Assembly (NCBI RefSeq): GCF_945859705.1
Contig: NC_079135.1
Span: 124,676,551-124,740,550, forward strand
Reading direction: 5' to 3'
Length of the DNA: 64,000 nucleotides
From: Episyrphus balteatus
Lineage: Eukaryota > Arthropoda > Insecta > Diptera > Syrphidae
Shown: positions 1 through 11,237 of the stretch, piece by piece
Numbering within the stretch: position 1 is the first letter of the stretch
How the letters are laid out: every line of letters begins with the position of its first letter
The notes under the pieces: model-generated
The model's input: only the letters and a program-made list of their open reading frames with translations
Told to the model about the DNA's origin: nothing
Database searches by the model: none
Program-made: the position numbers and the translations under genes

Positions 1-2124
1 GAATGGACACTCCCCACCGACGTTCAAGCTGAAGCAATCCCTCTAATTCTAGGAGGTGGCGATGTATTAATGGCAGCCGAAACTGGCTCTGGCAAAACTG
101 GTGCATTCTGTTTGCCAATTTTACAAATTGTATGGGAAACTTTACGTGACATTGCCGAAGGTAAAGGTACAAAATCTGGGGCAGCTGGAGCAGTCGCTCC
201 ATGGACAATGTCATTTTTCGATCGTGGTTCAGCTTTAGCTGTAACTCCCGATGGAACTCGTTGTCAATCGAGAGAATTCAAAGAATGGCATGGTTCTAGA
301 GCTACAACGGGAGTAAAAGGCTCTGGAAAGTATTATTTTGAAGCCACTGTCACCGACGAAGGACTTTGTCGTGTTGGCTGGTCCACAACCCAAGCCAATT
401 TAGATCTGGGCACTGATCGATTTGGCTATGGTTTTGGTGGAACTGGCAAAAAGTCAAATAATCGACAATTTGACGATTATGGAGAAGCCTTTGGCATTCA
501 AGATGTTATCGGTTGTTGTTTGGATTTGGACAAATTCGAAATAAGCTATACCAAAAATGGGAAACCATTAGGATTGGCTTTTAAAATAGGTGATCACGTT
601 AAAAAGGAAACTTTTTATCCGGCTGTTGTTTTGAAAAATGCCGAAATGATGTTTAATTTTGGTAAAACCGATTTTAAACACGCAATTCCTCAAGGTTTCA
701 TTGCCGTTTGCAGAGCTGACGAACGCAATACCAAAGCGAATCCTTTAGCTACTCCCGATAGCAATTCGGCTAATTCCAAGCCACAGCCAAATGCTCCACA
801 GGCTATTGTCATTGAGCCAAGTCGTGAGTTGGCCGAACAGACTTATGATCAGATTGAAAAGTTCAAGAAACACTTGAAAGATCCTTTGGTCAAGTCGTTG
901 CTTTTGATTGGTGGGGTTAAATTGGAACAGCAGAGGAGTGTCCTTCAGCAGGGTGTTCATATTGTTGTGGGTACACCTGGTCGATTGGAGGAGATGATTA
1001 GTAGTGGCTTTGTCCAATTGACTCATTGTAGATTCTTTGTTCTCGACGAAGCTGATGGTCTTTTGAAACAGGGTTATGGAGACTTAATTGACCGTCTCCA
1101 TAAACAAATCCCAAAGATTACCTTCGACGGGCGACGATTACAAATGGTTGTCTGTTCGGCTACTCTCCATGCCTTTGAAGTAAAGAAAATGGCAGATAAA
1201 TTGATGCATTTTCCAACTTGGGTGGATTTGAAGGGGGAAGATGCAGTTCCGGAGACTGTTCATCATGTTGTTTGCATGGTGGATCCTCAGAGAGATAACT
1301 CTTGGGGTAGTTTGAGGCAACGTATACAAACTGATGGTGTTCATGAGAGAGATGGAGCACATCCGTCGAAACAAACTCCCGAGACTTACTCGGAGGCTAT
1401 TAAAATCCTCAAAGGGGAATATTGTATTCGTGCCATAGACGAGCATAACATGGATAGAGCTATTATATTTTGTCGAACCAAACTCGATTGTGACAATTTG
1501 GAAAGATATTTGAAACAACGTGGTGGACAAAAGTACTCTTGTGTTTGTCTTCATGGTGATCGTAAGCCATTCGAAAGGAAGGCAAATTTGGAAACCTTTA
1601 AAAAGCAGGAATGTAAATTCCTTATTTGTACTGATGTCGCAGCTAGAGGATTGGATATAACAGGTCTTCCATTCATGATTAATGTAACTTTGCCCGATGA
1701 AAAATCGAGTTATGTTCATAGAATTGGAAGAGTTGGTCGTGCTGAACGAATGGGTTTGGCTATAAGTTTGGTATCGACAGTACCGGAGAAAGTTTGGTAT
1801 CATGGTGAATGGTGTCCATCTCGAGGACGAAAATGTAAAAATACAAATTTAACTGATAATGGAGGTTGTTGTATTTGGTATAATGAAAAGAATTTATTGG
1901 GTGAAATTGAGGAACATTTGAATGTTACTATTACACAAGTTAATAAAGATGTTAAGGTACCACAGAATGATTTTGATGGCAAAGTTGTTTATGGTCAGAA
2001 GAATTTAAATTCTGGATCGGGTTATAAGGATCATGTTGATCAGTTGGGACCAACTGTAAGGAAATTGACTGATTTGGAGTTGCAGGCGCAGACATATTTT
2101 TTGAAGAGATTGAAGTGTAATTAA
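1..2124 (+). CDS. Ddx1: DEAD-box RNA helicase Ddx1, 5' end cut by window
   Basis: ATP-dependent RNA helicase of the DDX1 family. Known family roles are RNA and RNA:DNA unwinding, work with the RtcB tRNA-ligase complex, and DNA-break processing. The reading frame is open from base 1; the Met at 70 is internal because Q-motif-like residues precede it. Walker A (AETGSGKT) lies at 76-99. A SPRY domain is inserted between motifs I and Ia at about 220-672, which is diagnostic of DDX1. Then come PSRELA (817-834), DEAD (1045-1056), SAT (1156-1164), TDVAARGLD (1630-1656) and HRIGRVGR (1717-1740). The stop is TAA at 2122-2124. The window holds 707 codons; with about 20 missing at the N-terminus this matches the usual length near 727. 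There is no intron in this part. The first coding bases lie outside the window. All catalytic motifs are intact, so the gene looks functional. Confidence 0.97.
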   Translation, partial: EWTLPTDVQAEAIPLILGGGDVLMAAETGSGKTGAFCLPILQIVWETLRDIAEGKGTKSGAAGAVAPWTMSFFDRGSALAVTPDGTRCQSREFKEWHGSRATTGVKGSGKYYFEATVTDEGLCRVGWSTTQANLDLGTDRFGYGFGGTGKKSNNRQFDDYGEAFGIQDVIGCCLDLDKFEISYTKNGKPLGLAFKIGDHVKKETFYPAVVLKNAEMMFNFGKTDFKHAIPQGFIAVCRADERNTKANPLATPDSNSANSKPQPNAPQAIVIEPSRELAEQTYDQIEKFKKHLKDPLVKSLLLIGGVKLEQQRSVLQQGVHIVVGTPGRLEEMISSGFVQLTHCRFFVLDEADGLLKQGYGDLIDRLHKQIPKITFDGRRLQMVVCSATLHAFEVKKMADKLMHFPTWVDLKGEDAVPETVHHVVCMVDPQRDNSWGSLRQRIQTDGVHERDGAHPSKQTPETYSEAIKILKGEYCIRAIDEHNMDRAIIFCRTKLDCDNLERYLKQRGGQKYSCVCLHGDRKPFERKANLETFKKQECKFLICTDVAARGLDITGLPFMINVTLPDEKSSYVHRIGRVGRAERMGLAISLVSTVPEKVWYHGEWCPSRGRKCKNTNLTDNGGCCIWYNEKNLLGEIEEHLNVTITQVNKDVKVPQNDFDGKVVYGQKNLNSGSGYKDHVDQLGPTVRKLTDLELQAQTYFLKRLKCN

Positions 2125-2194
2125 AATGAAATTATATTGTACTAAGTCTTGATAATATTTAATAATTATATGAATTTTAAAAGGAAATTTCAAT

Positions 2195-2200
2195 AATAAA
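2195..2200 (+). terminator. Ddx1 poly(A) signal
   Basis: A canonical AATAAA lies 71 bases after the Ddx1 stop, in AT-rich DNA. It is the first such hexamer downstream and probably sets the 3' end. The cleavage site was not determined. Confidence 0.6.
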
Positions 2201-2312
2201 CAATTAAATATAAATAACATTAATATTGTTTTTTTATTTTTAAGAGGAGAATTCAGATAATTTTTCAGAAAAAGTTTCAAAAACCGGAAAAAGGAGAAAA
2301 GCTACTGAAATC

Positions 2313-2454
2313 GCCCTAGCGAGGTTTACGTCGCAGAGGAATTTTGTCCGAGTTTATACGAATCGGAGATTTTTTACCTATTGGAACCACACCTCGAAAT
2401 AAGCTTAGTATTAAATCGGAAAATTTTCCGCTCCGACAAATACCTCGCTATGGC
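2313..2454. repeat. Small imperfect hairpin (MITE-like) between Ddx1 and the LTR element
   Basis: The arm at about 2313-2359 (starting gccctagcgaggt) is matched in inverse orientation by about 2408-2454 (ending acctcgctatggc). The arms are about 46 bases long and imperfect. No clear target duplication was seen. This is the main content of 2201-2489; no gene is visible there. Confidence 0.5.
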
Positions 2455-2489
2455 CGAGAGTATAAAATCATCAGTTTAAAAAAAAAATC

Positions 2490-2493
2490 GGGT
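2490..2493. repeat. Target-site duplication, left copy (GGGT)
   Basis: GGGT lies directly before the TGTTACG end of the 3' LTR and is matched at 12630-12633 after the other end. This fixes both borders of the element. Confidence 0.8.
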
Positions 2494-3471
2494 TGTTACG
2501 TAATCTTTCATACGTAACGAATATTACTGAGAACGGTTTGCCGTAAAGGCAGGGGATGTGAACCCGACAAATGGGTTCCTCTCCCTTTAAAGTTATTTGC
2601 CTATCGTTTCCCTATTGTCCAGCTATTAGGCACACTGGAGGCCAGTTATTTAGAGGCAACAAAGGCCCACTTCCTGAAAACAAGAAAATAAAAGATTAAT
2701 TATTTGTTTGTACAATATTCTTACGTTTATTTGGGTTGAATTAAAGTTTACAAAGTGATCCTCTGGAAATCGCCTAAGTTCCTGACTTCTATGCTTCTGA
2801 CTTCTATGCTTCTGAGCTTCTGAACTTCTGAACTTCTGAACTCTCTCTTAATTATTTTTAGACTATTTATACAACTTTCTTTTAATATTATTCACTAATA
2901 CTTATAAAACTAAAGTATACAATGTAAAGTATAAAGCATTACCCAATTACGAAACTAGGATTGCTTACATCGCAATCTTGGGTAATACTTTAATACTTTA
3001 TTTATTATTTGTTAAATTGAAATACAAAGAATTACCCAATTACAAAATTAATATTGCATACATTGCAATTTTGGGCAATTCTTTGCTTATTATTTATTAA
3101 CCTATATTTTAAATTATACCTACTTAATTTCTTTTTACCTTACTTTGCGTCATCCTCAATTTCTTGGTGACGCAATATGAGCCATCAACACTTAATAACC
3201 AATATGACCCATCAGCAGTTTTCTTTCGCTTATTTTAATTGTGACGATCCAGTATGTTTTGTCACCGGATCGTCGACCTGCCGTCGCTTCAACTTATTAT
3301 TGAAGTTGAATCATTGGCCAGGTGTTTACAATTATTATTGGCCCAATTAATTTGAGTATTCGTTTGTTTTGTTTACACAGCGAATTACTCTTGGTGCCCT
3401 TGAATTAAATTCAATTATTGTGGAGGGTTATGGTTAGTGTGAGACATAATAGATTAATGTCTAACACAACA
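2494..3471 (-). repeat. 3' LTR, 978 bp, complete
   Basis: On the minus strand it starts TGTTGTGTTAGACATT at 3471 and ends CGTAACA at 2494. It holds a TATA box (TATAAATA, complement of 2864-2871) and an AATAAA (complement of 2726-2731), so U3, R and U5 can be placed roughly in that order. Inside U3 are two diverged copies of a hairpin-forming segment (2933-2991 and 3026-3084) and a run of short CTTCTGA-type repeats (about 2784-2845). Confidence 0.88.
2933..3084. repeat. Duplicated hairpin inside the LTR U3
   Basis: Two diverged copies, 2933-2991 and 3026-3084. Each can fold on itself, as TTACCCAATTac pairs imperfectly with a ttGGGTAAt-type arm. Spacing between copies is 93 bases. The position upstream of the TATA box suggests a regulatory repeat; that is inference. 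Confidence 0.6.
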
Positions 3472-3487
3472 CCTCCCCCCTTTAAAA
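3472..3487 (-). promoter_or_regulatory. Polypurine tract (plus-strand primer of reverse transcription)
   Basis: The minus strand reads a purine run with AAAGGGGGGAGG directly before the LTR start TGTTGTG. This is the expected place and composition of the second-strand primer. It fixes the inner border of the 3' LTR. Confidence 0.85.
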
Positions 3488-3675
3488 CAATTGCATTTTT
3501 TGTTTAGAAGAGACAAAAATTGCTGAGTGGGTTGCTTGCTTTGGTAATTGAGCGGATATTTTTGTGATCAAACAGTAGGTAAAGTAAATTAAGCAGGTAT
3601 TTCAATTTTACAGGTTTTTAGGAATTTGGTAAAATAAGATTGTTTAAAAATTTTTTTAATGTAAATGGATTTTGA

Positions 3676-3995
3676 CTTTGAAGTATTATTTACTTAAAGT
3701 TAACATATGAGGAATTCATAAATATTTCATTTTTATAAAATTATCTTTGAAATATTATTTAATAAAATTTTTCATTTTTATAAAATTAAAATTTTTGAAT
3801 TTTTTAATGTAAATGAATTTAAATTTTTGAATATTTTAATGTAAATGAATTTTGACTTATAACATTGTCTTTGAAGTATTATTTACTTAAAGTTAACATA
3901 TGAGGAATTCATAAATATTTCATTTTTATAAAATTATCTTTGAAATATTATTTAATAAAATTTTTCATTTTTATAAAATTAAAATTTTTGAATTT
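3676..3995. repeat. Perfect 127-bp direct repeat in the element's 3' untranslated region
   Basis: 3676-3802 and 3869-3995 are identical over 127 bases, at an offset of 193. They lie between env and the polypurine tract. The perfect match implies a recent duplication. Confidence 0.85.
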
Positions 3996-4003
3996 GTATG
4001 TAG

Positions 4004-4377
4004 GTGAAATTTTTTTTTTTTTTTTTTTGTTATATATGTATATCTTAATTTAATCCAAGTATCGTATTTGTTTATAGTCCTTTAGGTTAGCGTTATCTTG
4101 CATCAGTTAAAATCCGTTGGTCCTATCTTGCATCAGTTATAGTCCCGTGGGTTAGTCCTGTGTGGGGTACCTATTTTATTGTTTGTTTTTGTTTTGTTTT
4201 AGTATATGTGTGTGTAGTGTGGGCGTTTTTTTTTGTGTATGTGTATTAGTGTGAATTTGGGGCTCTCTATCTCCCATCTTTTATTTATTTATTTATTTTT
4301 ATATATTATTTTTTTTTTTTTTTTTTTTTTTTGTGTATGTTGTTTTTGGGGCTATCTTTCTACCTTCTTTTAATATA

Positions 4378-4428
<51 letters not shown>

Positions 4429-4473
4429 GTATATTTTAACTATTTTTTTTTTTTTTTTTTTTGTTTTGATTTG

Positions 4474-4522
<49 letters not shown>

Positions 4523-4566
4523 TTATTTTTTCTTTTGATATATTTTTTTTTTTTTTTTTTTTTTTG
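4004..4566. repeat. Long T-runs (A-runs on the coding strand)
   Basis: Repeated homopolymer T-tracts, one over 40 bases long (about 4381-4423), separated by short AT-rich pieces. They follow the env-like frame and supply its lysine-rich tail. Assembly errors are likely here, and run lengths are not reliable. Confidence 0.8.
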
Positions 4567-5611
4567 TCATTGGTACGAATTGTTGTATTCGTGTGTTCTT
4601 TGCCAAGAAATCTTCCTGTATGTCCAGGATAGTTGATATTTTGTTCTGGTGATGGATTGGAAACAGATGAATTTGTTGGAGTTCAAATGGGTCTAGATTG
4701 AAAATTGGGAGTATTATTCGGATTACCAATATACCATTCATAGGGTGTGTTTTTACCGTTAATACTTTCATTAACATATTCATAAGCATTTCCCTATCTT
4801 TTACTGTGGGTTTTGGGCAATTTTTTATATATATCTCTAGTAATTTTGAGGGAGTTAAAAGAAGTGGGTGTAGTTGGTTTTGATTTAGAGAGTTTACTAC
4901 TTCCAACATAATTTGTTGTCTTCTTTGAACTTCTAGAATTTGTAAGGTAACGGTGGCTAAAATGTCTTGCAATTTTTGATTTTGGTTAATTGCGTTATCA
5001 ATTTTTAATAAATAATTAATAGTTTCTGTAATGTTCCTCTGATTATTTTCCAAAATTTCAAGGGGTTGTTGAATATTTTCTAATGATGATTTCATCACCG
5101 TAATTTGTTTCTTTTGTAATTCATTTAAAGCTTTTGCGTCGTTCCCTAATTCTTCAATCCTACTATATAATGTGTTTTCATCTTTGTTATCCATGACGCC
5201 AAATAAATAATGTAATCCATTTCCTATTCCATCGAACAATGATCTTCTTGAACGGTGTGGGTTTAATAACTCCCTTATTATATCTGTGTGTTGGCGAATT
5301 GTTAAAATAATGTGATTTAGCATTGTAGTTTGGCTGTCACAAATACTGTTTTTTCTAAAGGATTCACAAACTGTTGACCAAGTTTTTTCTGCTTGATTGA
5401 TAACAGACGTATATTTTTCTATATCTAGTATTTTTATCTGTGTCATTATGTTCCATGTGTCATGGTATAACATTGCTTTTCCTATGTTTTCGAAAACTAT
5501 TCCTGTGTTATTAAGTGTTTGTATCTTGTATGTTTCGGTTGTACCGACTAAAATGTTCTTATAAGATGTCATGAGTAATGTTATTAACCAACAGATAATT
5601 ATGTGCCCCAT
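4523..5611 (-). pseudogene. env: Errantivirus env-like frame, C-terminus lost
   Basis: A 362-codon frame resembling the fusion glycoprotein of insect errantiviruses, a family related to baculovirus F proteins. The N-terminus is hydrophobic and signal-peptide-like. A furin-type site RSRR lies at residues 120-123 and is followed by a hydrophobic fusion-peptide-like stretch (124-141). A heptad-rich helical region with many N, Q and L residues follows. The last part of the frame does not look like envelope protein. It ends in lysines encoded by A-runs, with no membrane anchor or cytoplasmic tail, so a frameshift or deletion is likely. It sits after pol, as in env-bearing gypsy elements. Not functional as seen. 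Confidence 0.75.
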
Positions 5612-5820
5612 ACTTACGATCTGTTGAAAAATAAAAAAAAATTTTTTGTAACTATCTTTAATAGTTTCTAAATATTTTCTAAAATGCTAAAATTCTATAT
5701 GTTTGAAATGGGTAAGTTATTTCAGATTAAATCTTTATTCTATTGATATAGAATTTTCCTATGTTAAATATATATTTTTACGAGTTTACTTAAAAATATA
5801 GAATGAAAGAATAATATTTA

Positions 5821-6405
5821 CTATTCTTTTTCGTCGTAGTAATGTTTAAGACGGTTGTTGTGTATATTAACTCGTTTCTTTTTAATGAGAATTACACTAT
5901 TTGTAGGACTTAGTATTCCTACTATTATGTATGGACCTTTCCATATTTCAGACAGTTTGTGTTGTCTGTTTTCATTTTTTACTAATACCTTGTCTCCAAT
6001 ATGGTATGTTTTAATTTTTATGCCCTGATCATAATAAATTTTTGAGTTCTTTTTATTATTGATCAGATTTCTTCGTGCAATTGTGTATGTTTTTTGGAGT
6101 TTATGTCTTAGAATGAAGTAATAATTTTCATTGTCATAAACTGGTTCTGGGTCTCGTTTTAGATTAGATGGTATATCAGCGGTAAACCCAAAGAGACAGT
6201 CCATAGGAGTAAATTTCGTTCCTTCGTGAACACTATTATTGTACACAAAAGCTGCTGTTTTTAGGTACTGGTCCCAAGATCTTGGATTTTCATCACAAAT
6301 TGTTCTTAAATATTCTACAAGAGGCCTATGAGCTCTTTCGAGTGCACCATTTGATTGAGGGTGGTAAGCTGTTGTTTGTAGTTTTTCTATCTTTAACAGT
6401 TTACA
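5821..6405 (-). pseudogene. pol: pol, 3' part: integrase end after the inserted MITE
   Basis: The downstream piece of the same pol frame. It is open from the MITE junction at about 6405 to the stop at 5821-5823. It carries the catalytic glutamate region of the DDE integrase (motif NGALERAH, near 6320-6345) and the C-terminal SH3-like and basic region (about 5830-6060). The insertion plus its TA duplication is 848 bases, which accounts exactly for the frame difference from the upstream part. The first two catalytic aspartates are on the other side of the insertion, so neither piece alone can be an active integrase. Confidence 0.85.
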
Positions 6406-6407
6406 TA

Positions 6408-7253
6408 GGGTAAAAGCGGGTGAGATGGCATACCTTTTTTGTTTTTGTCATATTTTTCAAAGTAAACCACATTTCATATTTCTAACAATGCAAAAATGTT
6501 CTATATTCAATATCCAACGTATCGTTTGTTTTACAGAATTTTATATTTTAAATTTATATTTTTAAATTAATATAGAAAAAAAGTTTAAAAAAAACCATCT
6601 CCCCCTATAGGGTGGGTGAGATGGCGCATGAGTTTGTTTTAGGTTTCTATTGCCAAATTCATTGCAAAAATGGTTGAACGATGTGAAGGAGTCAAGCACC
6701 AATGCATGCTGTATAATAGATAGCAACTAGTCGTCTTTTTTATAAAATTTGAACTTGGCTGAATTACTTAAAAAAATATTTTGAGGGTGATATGGCACAT
6801 GCTAAAACTATACTCAATTAAAAAATTCTAGTAGGGAATGCGCCATTTCACCCGCAAAAAACTGCGCCATCTCACCTTTTTGCGCATAACTTATATTCGT
6901 AAGCACCCATAAAAAGCAGATAGAACTAGAGCTCAGATTTCACACGCAATGCATAACTTATACTTTCTTGTATGTATTGGTGTATCAAGGGCATCTAAGA
7001 TCCCAACGACTCACAAAATATCGGAACAAAAAAAAAGGGCGAAAAAAAAATTCGAAAAAAATCATCACATGATTTGCTTTGAAATTTTTTTTTATTTTTT
7101 GTATCACAGGTAAAGAAACGATTACTGGCTACTTCGATTTAAAATATTTAAAGAAACCTAAAAATATTTTTCGTACATTTTTAGAGCAATAAATGTAAAA
7201 GATATTTAAAGTGCGCCATCTCACCCGCCGCGCCATATCACCCGCTTTTACCC
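6408..7253. mobile_element. 846-bp non-autonomous DNA transposon inserted in integrase
   Basis: Termini GGGTAAAAGCGGGTGA and its inverse TCACCCGCTTTTACCC, with TA on both sides (6406-6407, 7254-7255). The TA target suggests the Tc1/mariner superfamily (inference). No coding frame lies inside. The motif GGTGAGATGGC (or GGTGATATGGC, and one GGTGAAATGGC) occurs seven times: forward near 6418, 6614 and 6785; inverse near 6840, 6863, 7213 and 7230. Removing it with one TA restores the pol frame arithmetically, which supports these borders. Confidence 0.9.
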
Positions 7254-10200
7254 TACTTGTTTAAATAATTTACTTAAAAAATTAGTTCCTTGATCTGTTA
7301 CTAATCTTTTTGGTATCCTATATCTAGTTATAATTTGTTCATAAAATATATGGGCAATTGTTTCTGCCTCTTGATTGGGTATTGCATAAAAATCTACGAA
7401 TTTAGTTAGGTTGTCTTGAAAAGTTAATATATACTTATTTCCTAAATGTGAATCTTGAAGGGGTCCTACTATGTCTAAATAAACCTTATCGAATGGTACT
7501 TGACAAGTATCCGTTATTACCATTGGCATTTTTGCCACTGGGCTCACTTTCATTTTTTGGCACTTTGGACATCGTTTAATATATTTTGAAATGTCTTTGA
7601 ACATTTTTGGCCAAACGTATTTCTTTCGGATTCTATTGTATGTATTAATAACACCTTGATGTCCGCCAAAGGGTGAATCGTGATAATCTCTAAGTATTGT
7701 CATTTTTTCTTCGTGATTGTCTATTTTTTCTCTGGTATTTGTGATATCTTTATTTTTGTTAGGTTCGGTTGATTGAATAATTTGTTTCTCATTTTGAGAA
7801 TTGGCATCGTCATCTATGTTAGTATCCAAGTCAGTTCCGTCCTTGTTTTTATCTTCTGTATCTGTATTTAGTAAAGCTTTCTGAGCTCTTGTGACAGCCA
7901 AACAAGTTTTCTCGTCCATTGTGTCTTTATTGTCAGACGTATTTGCTGGTATTCTACTGAGTGCGTCAGCATTAATGTTAGTTTTTCCTGCTTTATATTT
8001 TAAAGTACATTCACTATATTCTAATAATTTGTGGTGTAATCTGATAAGTCTAGATGTGGGGTCCCTTACCCTAAAAATACCGGTCAGTGGTTGATGGTCT
8101 GTATACACAACGAATTTTCTACCTAAAAGGTAACATCTAAAATTTTTCGTTGCCCAAACTATAGCAAGCATTTCCTTTTCTATAGTTGAATACTTTCGTT
8201 CTGTCTTGTCTAAACTTCGGCTAGCATATGCAATAGGCTTATCTTTCCCTACTTCTCCTTGTGAGAGTATTGCTCCAATGGCTTCATCGCTAGCATCAGT
8301 AGTTAGAATAAAATCTTTTTCAAAATCGGGATAAATTAGGAGAGGGGGTGATACTAATAAGTCTTTAAGTTTTTGGAAGGCTTCCTGACATTTGTCTGTC
8401 CACTTAAATTTTACATCTTTTCGCGTTAAGTTAGAAAGTGGTCGTGCTATTTTTGAAAAACCTGGAATGAATTTTCTGTAGTAGTTGGCTAAACCAAGGA
8501 AAGATTGTGTTTGTCTAACGGTTCGGGGTACCGGGAAATTTTGTACACAACTTGTTTTGCTGGGGTCGGGCTGTGCCCCTTCTGCGGAACACTTATGTCC
8601 CAAATATACAACTTCTCGGCGGAGGAATTGACATTTCTCTACATTAAGTTTTAAATTGTGTTCCCGCAACCTGTCAAAAATTAGTCTCAATTTTGTATTG
8701 TGATCTTCTATATTTTTGCCATAAACGACTATGTCGTCCAGGTATACAAAACATTCTAAACCTTGTAGTCCAGTTAGTATATAGTTCATGAGTCGTTGGA
8801 AAGTCGCCGGGGCTCCTTTGAGTCCAAATGGCATTCGTTTGAATTCATAGTGTCCATACGCTGTACTGAAAGCAGTTTTTTCCCTATCTTCTGGATGGAC
8901 AAGTACTTGGTGATAACCACTTGCAAGATCCAGTGTAGTGAAATATCTAGCATGTCCTAGTTGGTCGAGTATGTCCTCTATTCGCGGTAGTGGGAAAGCG
9001 TCCCCTATTGTACAATCGTTAAGTTTTCTAAAGTCAACAACAACTCTCCATCGTGCTTCACCTTCTGGACCCGCCTTTTTAGGTACTACTAAAAGTGGTG
9101 AGTTCCAAGGACTTTTGCTTGGTTGAACTATATCGTTTTCCAACATTTCAGCAAGTTGTTCATTTATAATACCTCTTTGTTTTTCAGGTAGTCTATACAT
9201 TTTTGTATTTATTGGGGCCTGATCTTGTTTTATTGGTATTTCATGTGTCATTGTATTTGTGTGAGTCAATCTGTCTCCTGGTAAATGGAATATGTCATTG
9301 TACTGTGCACAAAGATCTAATATGGCCTTTTTTTCTTCATTATTTAAAGTTTTTTCTTTATTTAAACTCTGTTTAAGTTCTATTATTCTTTTTTGCTCAT
9401 TAATTGTTGACGTTTTTGTGTAATAACATGATACGTGGTTTGTATCTGTAAAATTCCTATCAAGATTTATTATATTATAATTTTTTAAAGGAACTAACTC
9501 TAAATCAATATTATGTATTTTAATTTTATGTTGTTTTGTATTTATTATTGGTACTAATATACTATTTTTGTTATGTTTAACTAAACAATTTCCTAAAAAT
9601 ACTCCATCTTCTATTTCTTTTCCTAAACAAATCATTGCTTCTTCATTTTGTATTGGTAATTCTATTATCTTTTTTGATCTGGGAGGAATTCTTATTTCCT
9701 TTTTCAAAGTTAAACTAATATTTTCTTTATATGTGTCGCCATTTTCACGTGGTAGATTCTGTTTACCTACTTTAGTCTGGAGAAATGTGTTTACTAATAT
9801 TAGTCTATTTATAATGATATATAATAATGTTATAACCTTTGTCTGGATGGGTGTGCTTATTAATATAATTGTATGTAAAATTGTATATGATAATGTTATT
9901 ATTAAATTATATATTTCTTGTAATTTTGTTTTTCCTAACCTTTGAGGTTGTATTAATTGAGCTAAATTTTCATCTTCTACTTGTTTTATAATTTTATTTG
10001 TTTGTTGGTGAAAACCATTTATTGTTTCTTTTTCCGCTGTTTTCAGTGTATTAATTTTTCTATCTAAATTGTGGTCTGTGTGTGCAGTACCTATTTTCTT
10101 TTGGTTTCTATGACCTTTCTTATTATTTTTTACATGTTTATTTTCAGAAATATTTATATTCATCATTTTTCTAATTTCTTCTTGTATTTTTGAAGAAATA

Positions 10201-11237
10201 CCATTATTTGGGGTACACGAAGGTGTTTTAGTTCTGATATTCCTTTTTCTGAGAGATAGTTTTTTCTGCTTACCAGAGCCACGTCGCAATGATACTTTCT
10301 GCAGTTTTACTTCTTCTCCAGTTGCACTAACTTTTTGCCCATCGTCTTTTTGTTCCACTTTGCGAGGCGGATATTGAGACTTTCGTGATTGCAAACTAGT
10401 GGTTGTGCTTAAGGAACCTAAATTGTTGGTCAATAAACTTTCAGAATCTTTGTCTATGCCGGTCGCAATGTTGCGCCGCAAACTACATTTTTCTTCAAGT
10501 AATTTTTTCTCCAAATTAAGTGTGTTTGAACCTTTTCCCCTCACCTTTTGATTGTGGCTTGTTTGGGTTTGTTGCTGTGTTTCGTTTGAGTTATACACGT
10601 GCGAGTGATTTCTCGTGAAACAACTTCCATTGTGCGAAATGGGCAACCCATTCTCTGTATTTACATCGGATTCTAGCAGTGGGATACTGAACACTTCACC
10701 AACGTGTGTTCCCGTGATACTTTCGTGTATTTGTGAAAATGTTAATAATTTGTTTGGGCCATCTACATTACAGTATTTTCCCAAAAAATTATACCCTAGA
10801 ATTCCATCACCTGGGATGGCTAGGTCATCTTCTATAACTTGAAATTCACATTTGGGTAGTGTTGGCATTTCAATTTTTCCTATACATTCTCCTAATGTTC
10901 GATCAGAACCACAAGGTGTGTTAATGGTTAACTTCTTTTTAGTGTTTATGAACGTTTTATATCCTAATGCTCCTTTTTTAAGGAGACTGACCTCTGAGCC
11001 GGTGTCTACCAATAACCGTGTTGTTTTGTTTCTACCGACTCCTATTCCTATTTCTACTGAAGGTAAATTTATCTTTTTATTTATTGTTAATAATGCTGAG
11101 TCCTGTTTAGAATCAGATTTCTTTGGAACCTGGTGTTTCCAATGGGATTGCCCTAAATTTGTCTTAATTCTATTTAAAGTCGAACGGGGAAACTTTCGGT
11201 CGACTTGTTGGAGTTTCCCGACTGGGTATTCTCCCAC
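7248..11237 (-). pseudogene. pol: pol, 5' part: protease, RT, RNase H, integrase start
   Basis: A 1329-codon frame. The aspartic protease has DTGS at residues 78-81. Then comes a long low-complexity linker with a hydrophobic stretch near residues 439-487. Reverse transcriptase follows, with YLDD near residue 830. RNase H has its DAS motif near 979, and the HHCC zinc domain of integrase is near 1185-1235. Two DDE aspartates follow (LDIVG near 1254, TDQG near 1314). The stop at 7248-7250 comes from the terminal repeat of the inserted MITE, so the protein is cut inside the integrase core. The frame overlaps gag by 64 bases in the -1 frame. Most of the frame is intact, so the MITE insertion may be the main disabling event in pol. 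Confidence 0.95.

Noticed and set aside
1138..1803. 221-codon minus-strand frame over Ddx1
   Set aside because: It is antisense to the conserved helicase motifs of Ddx1 and has no family features of its own.
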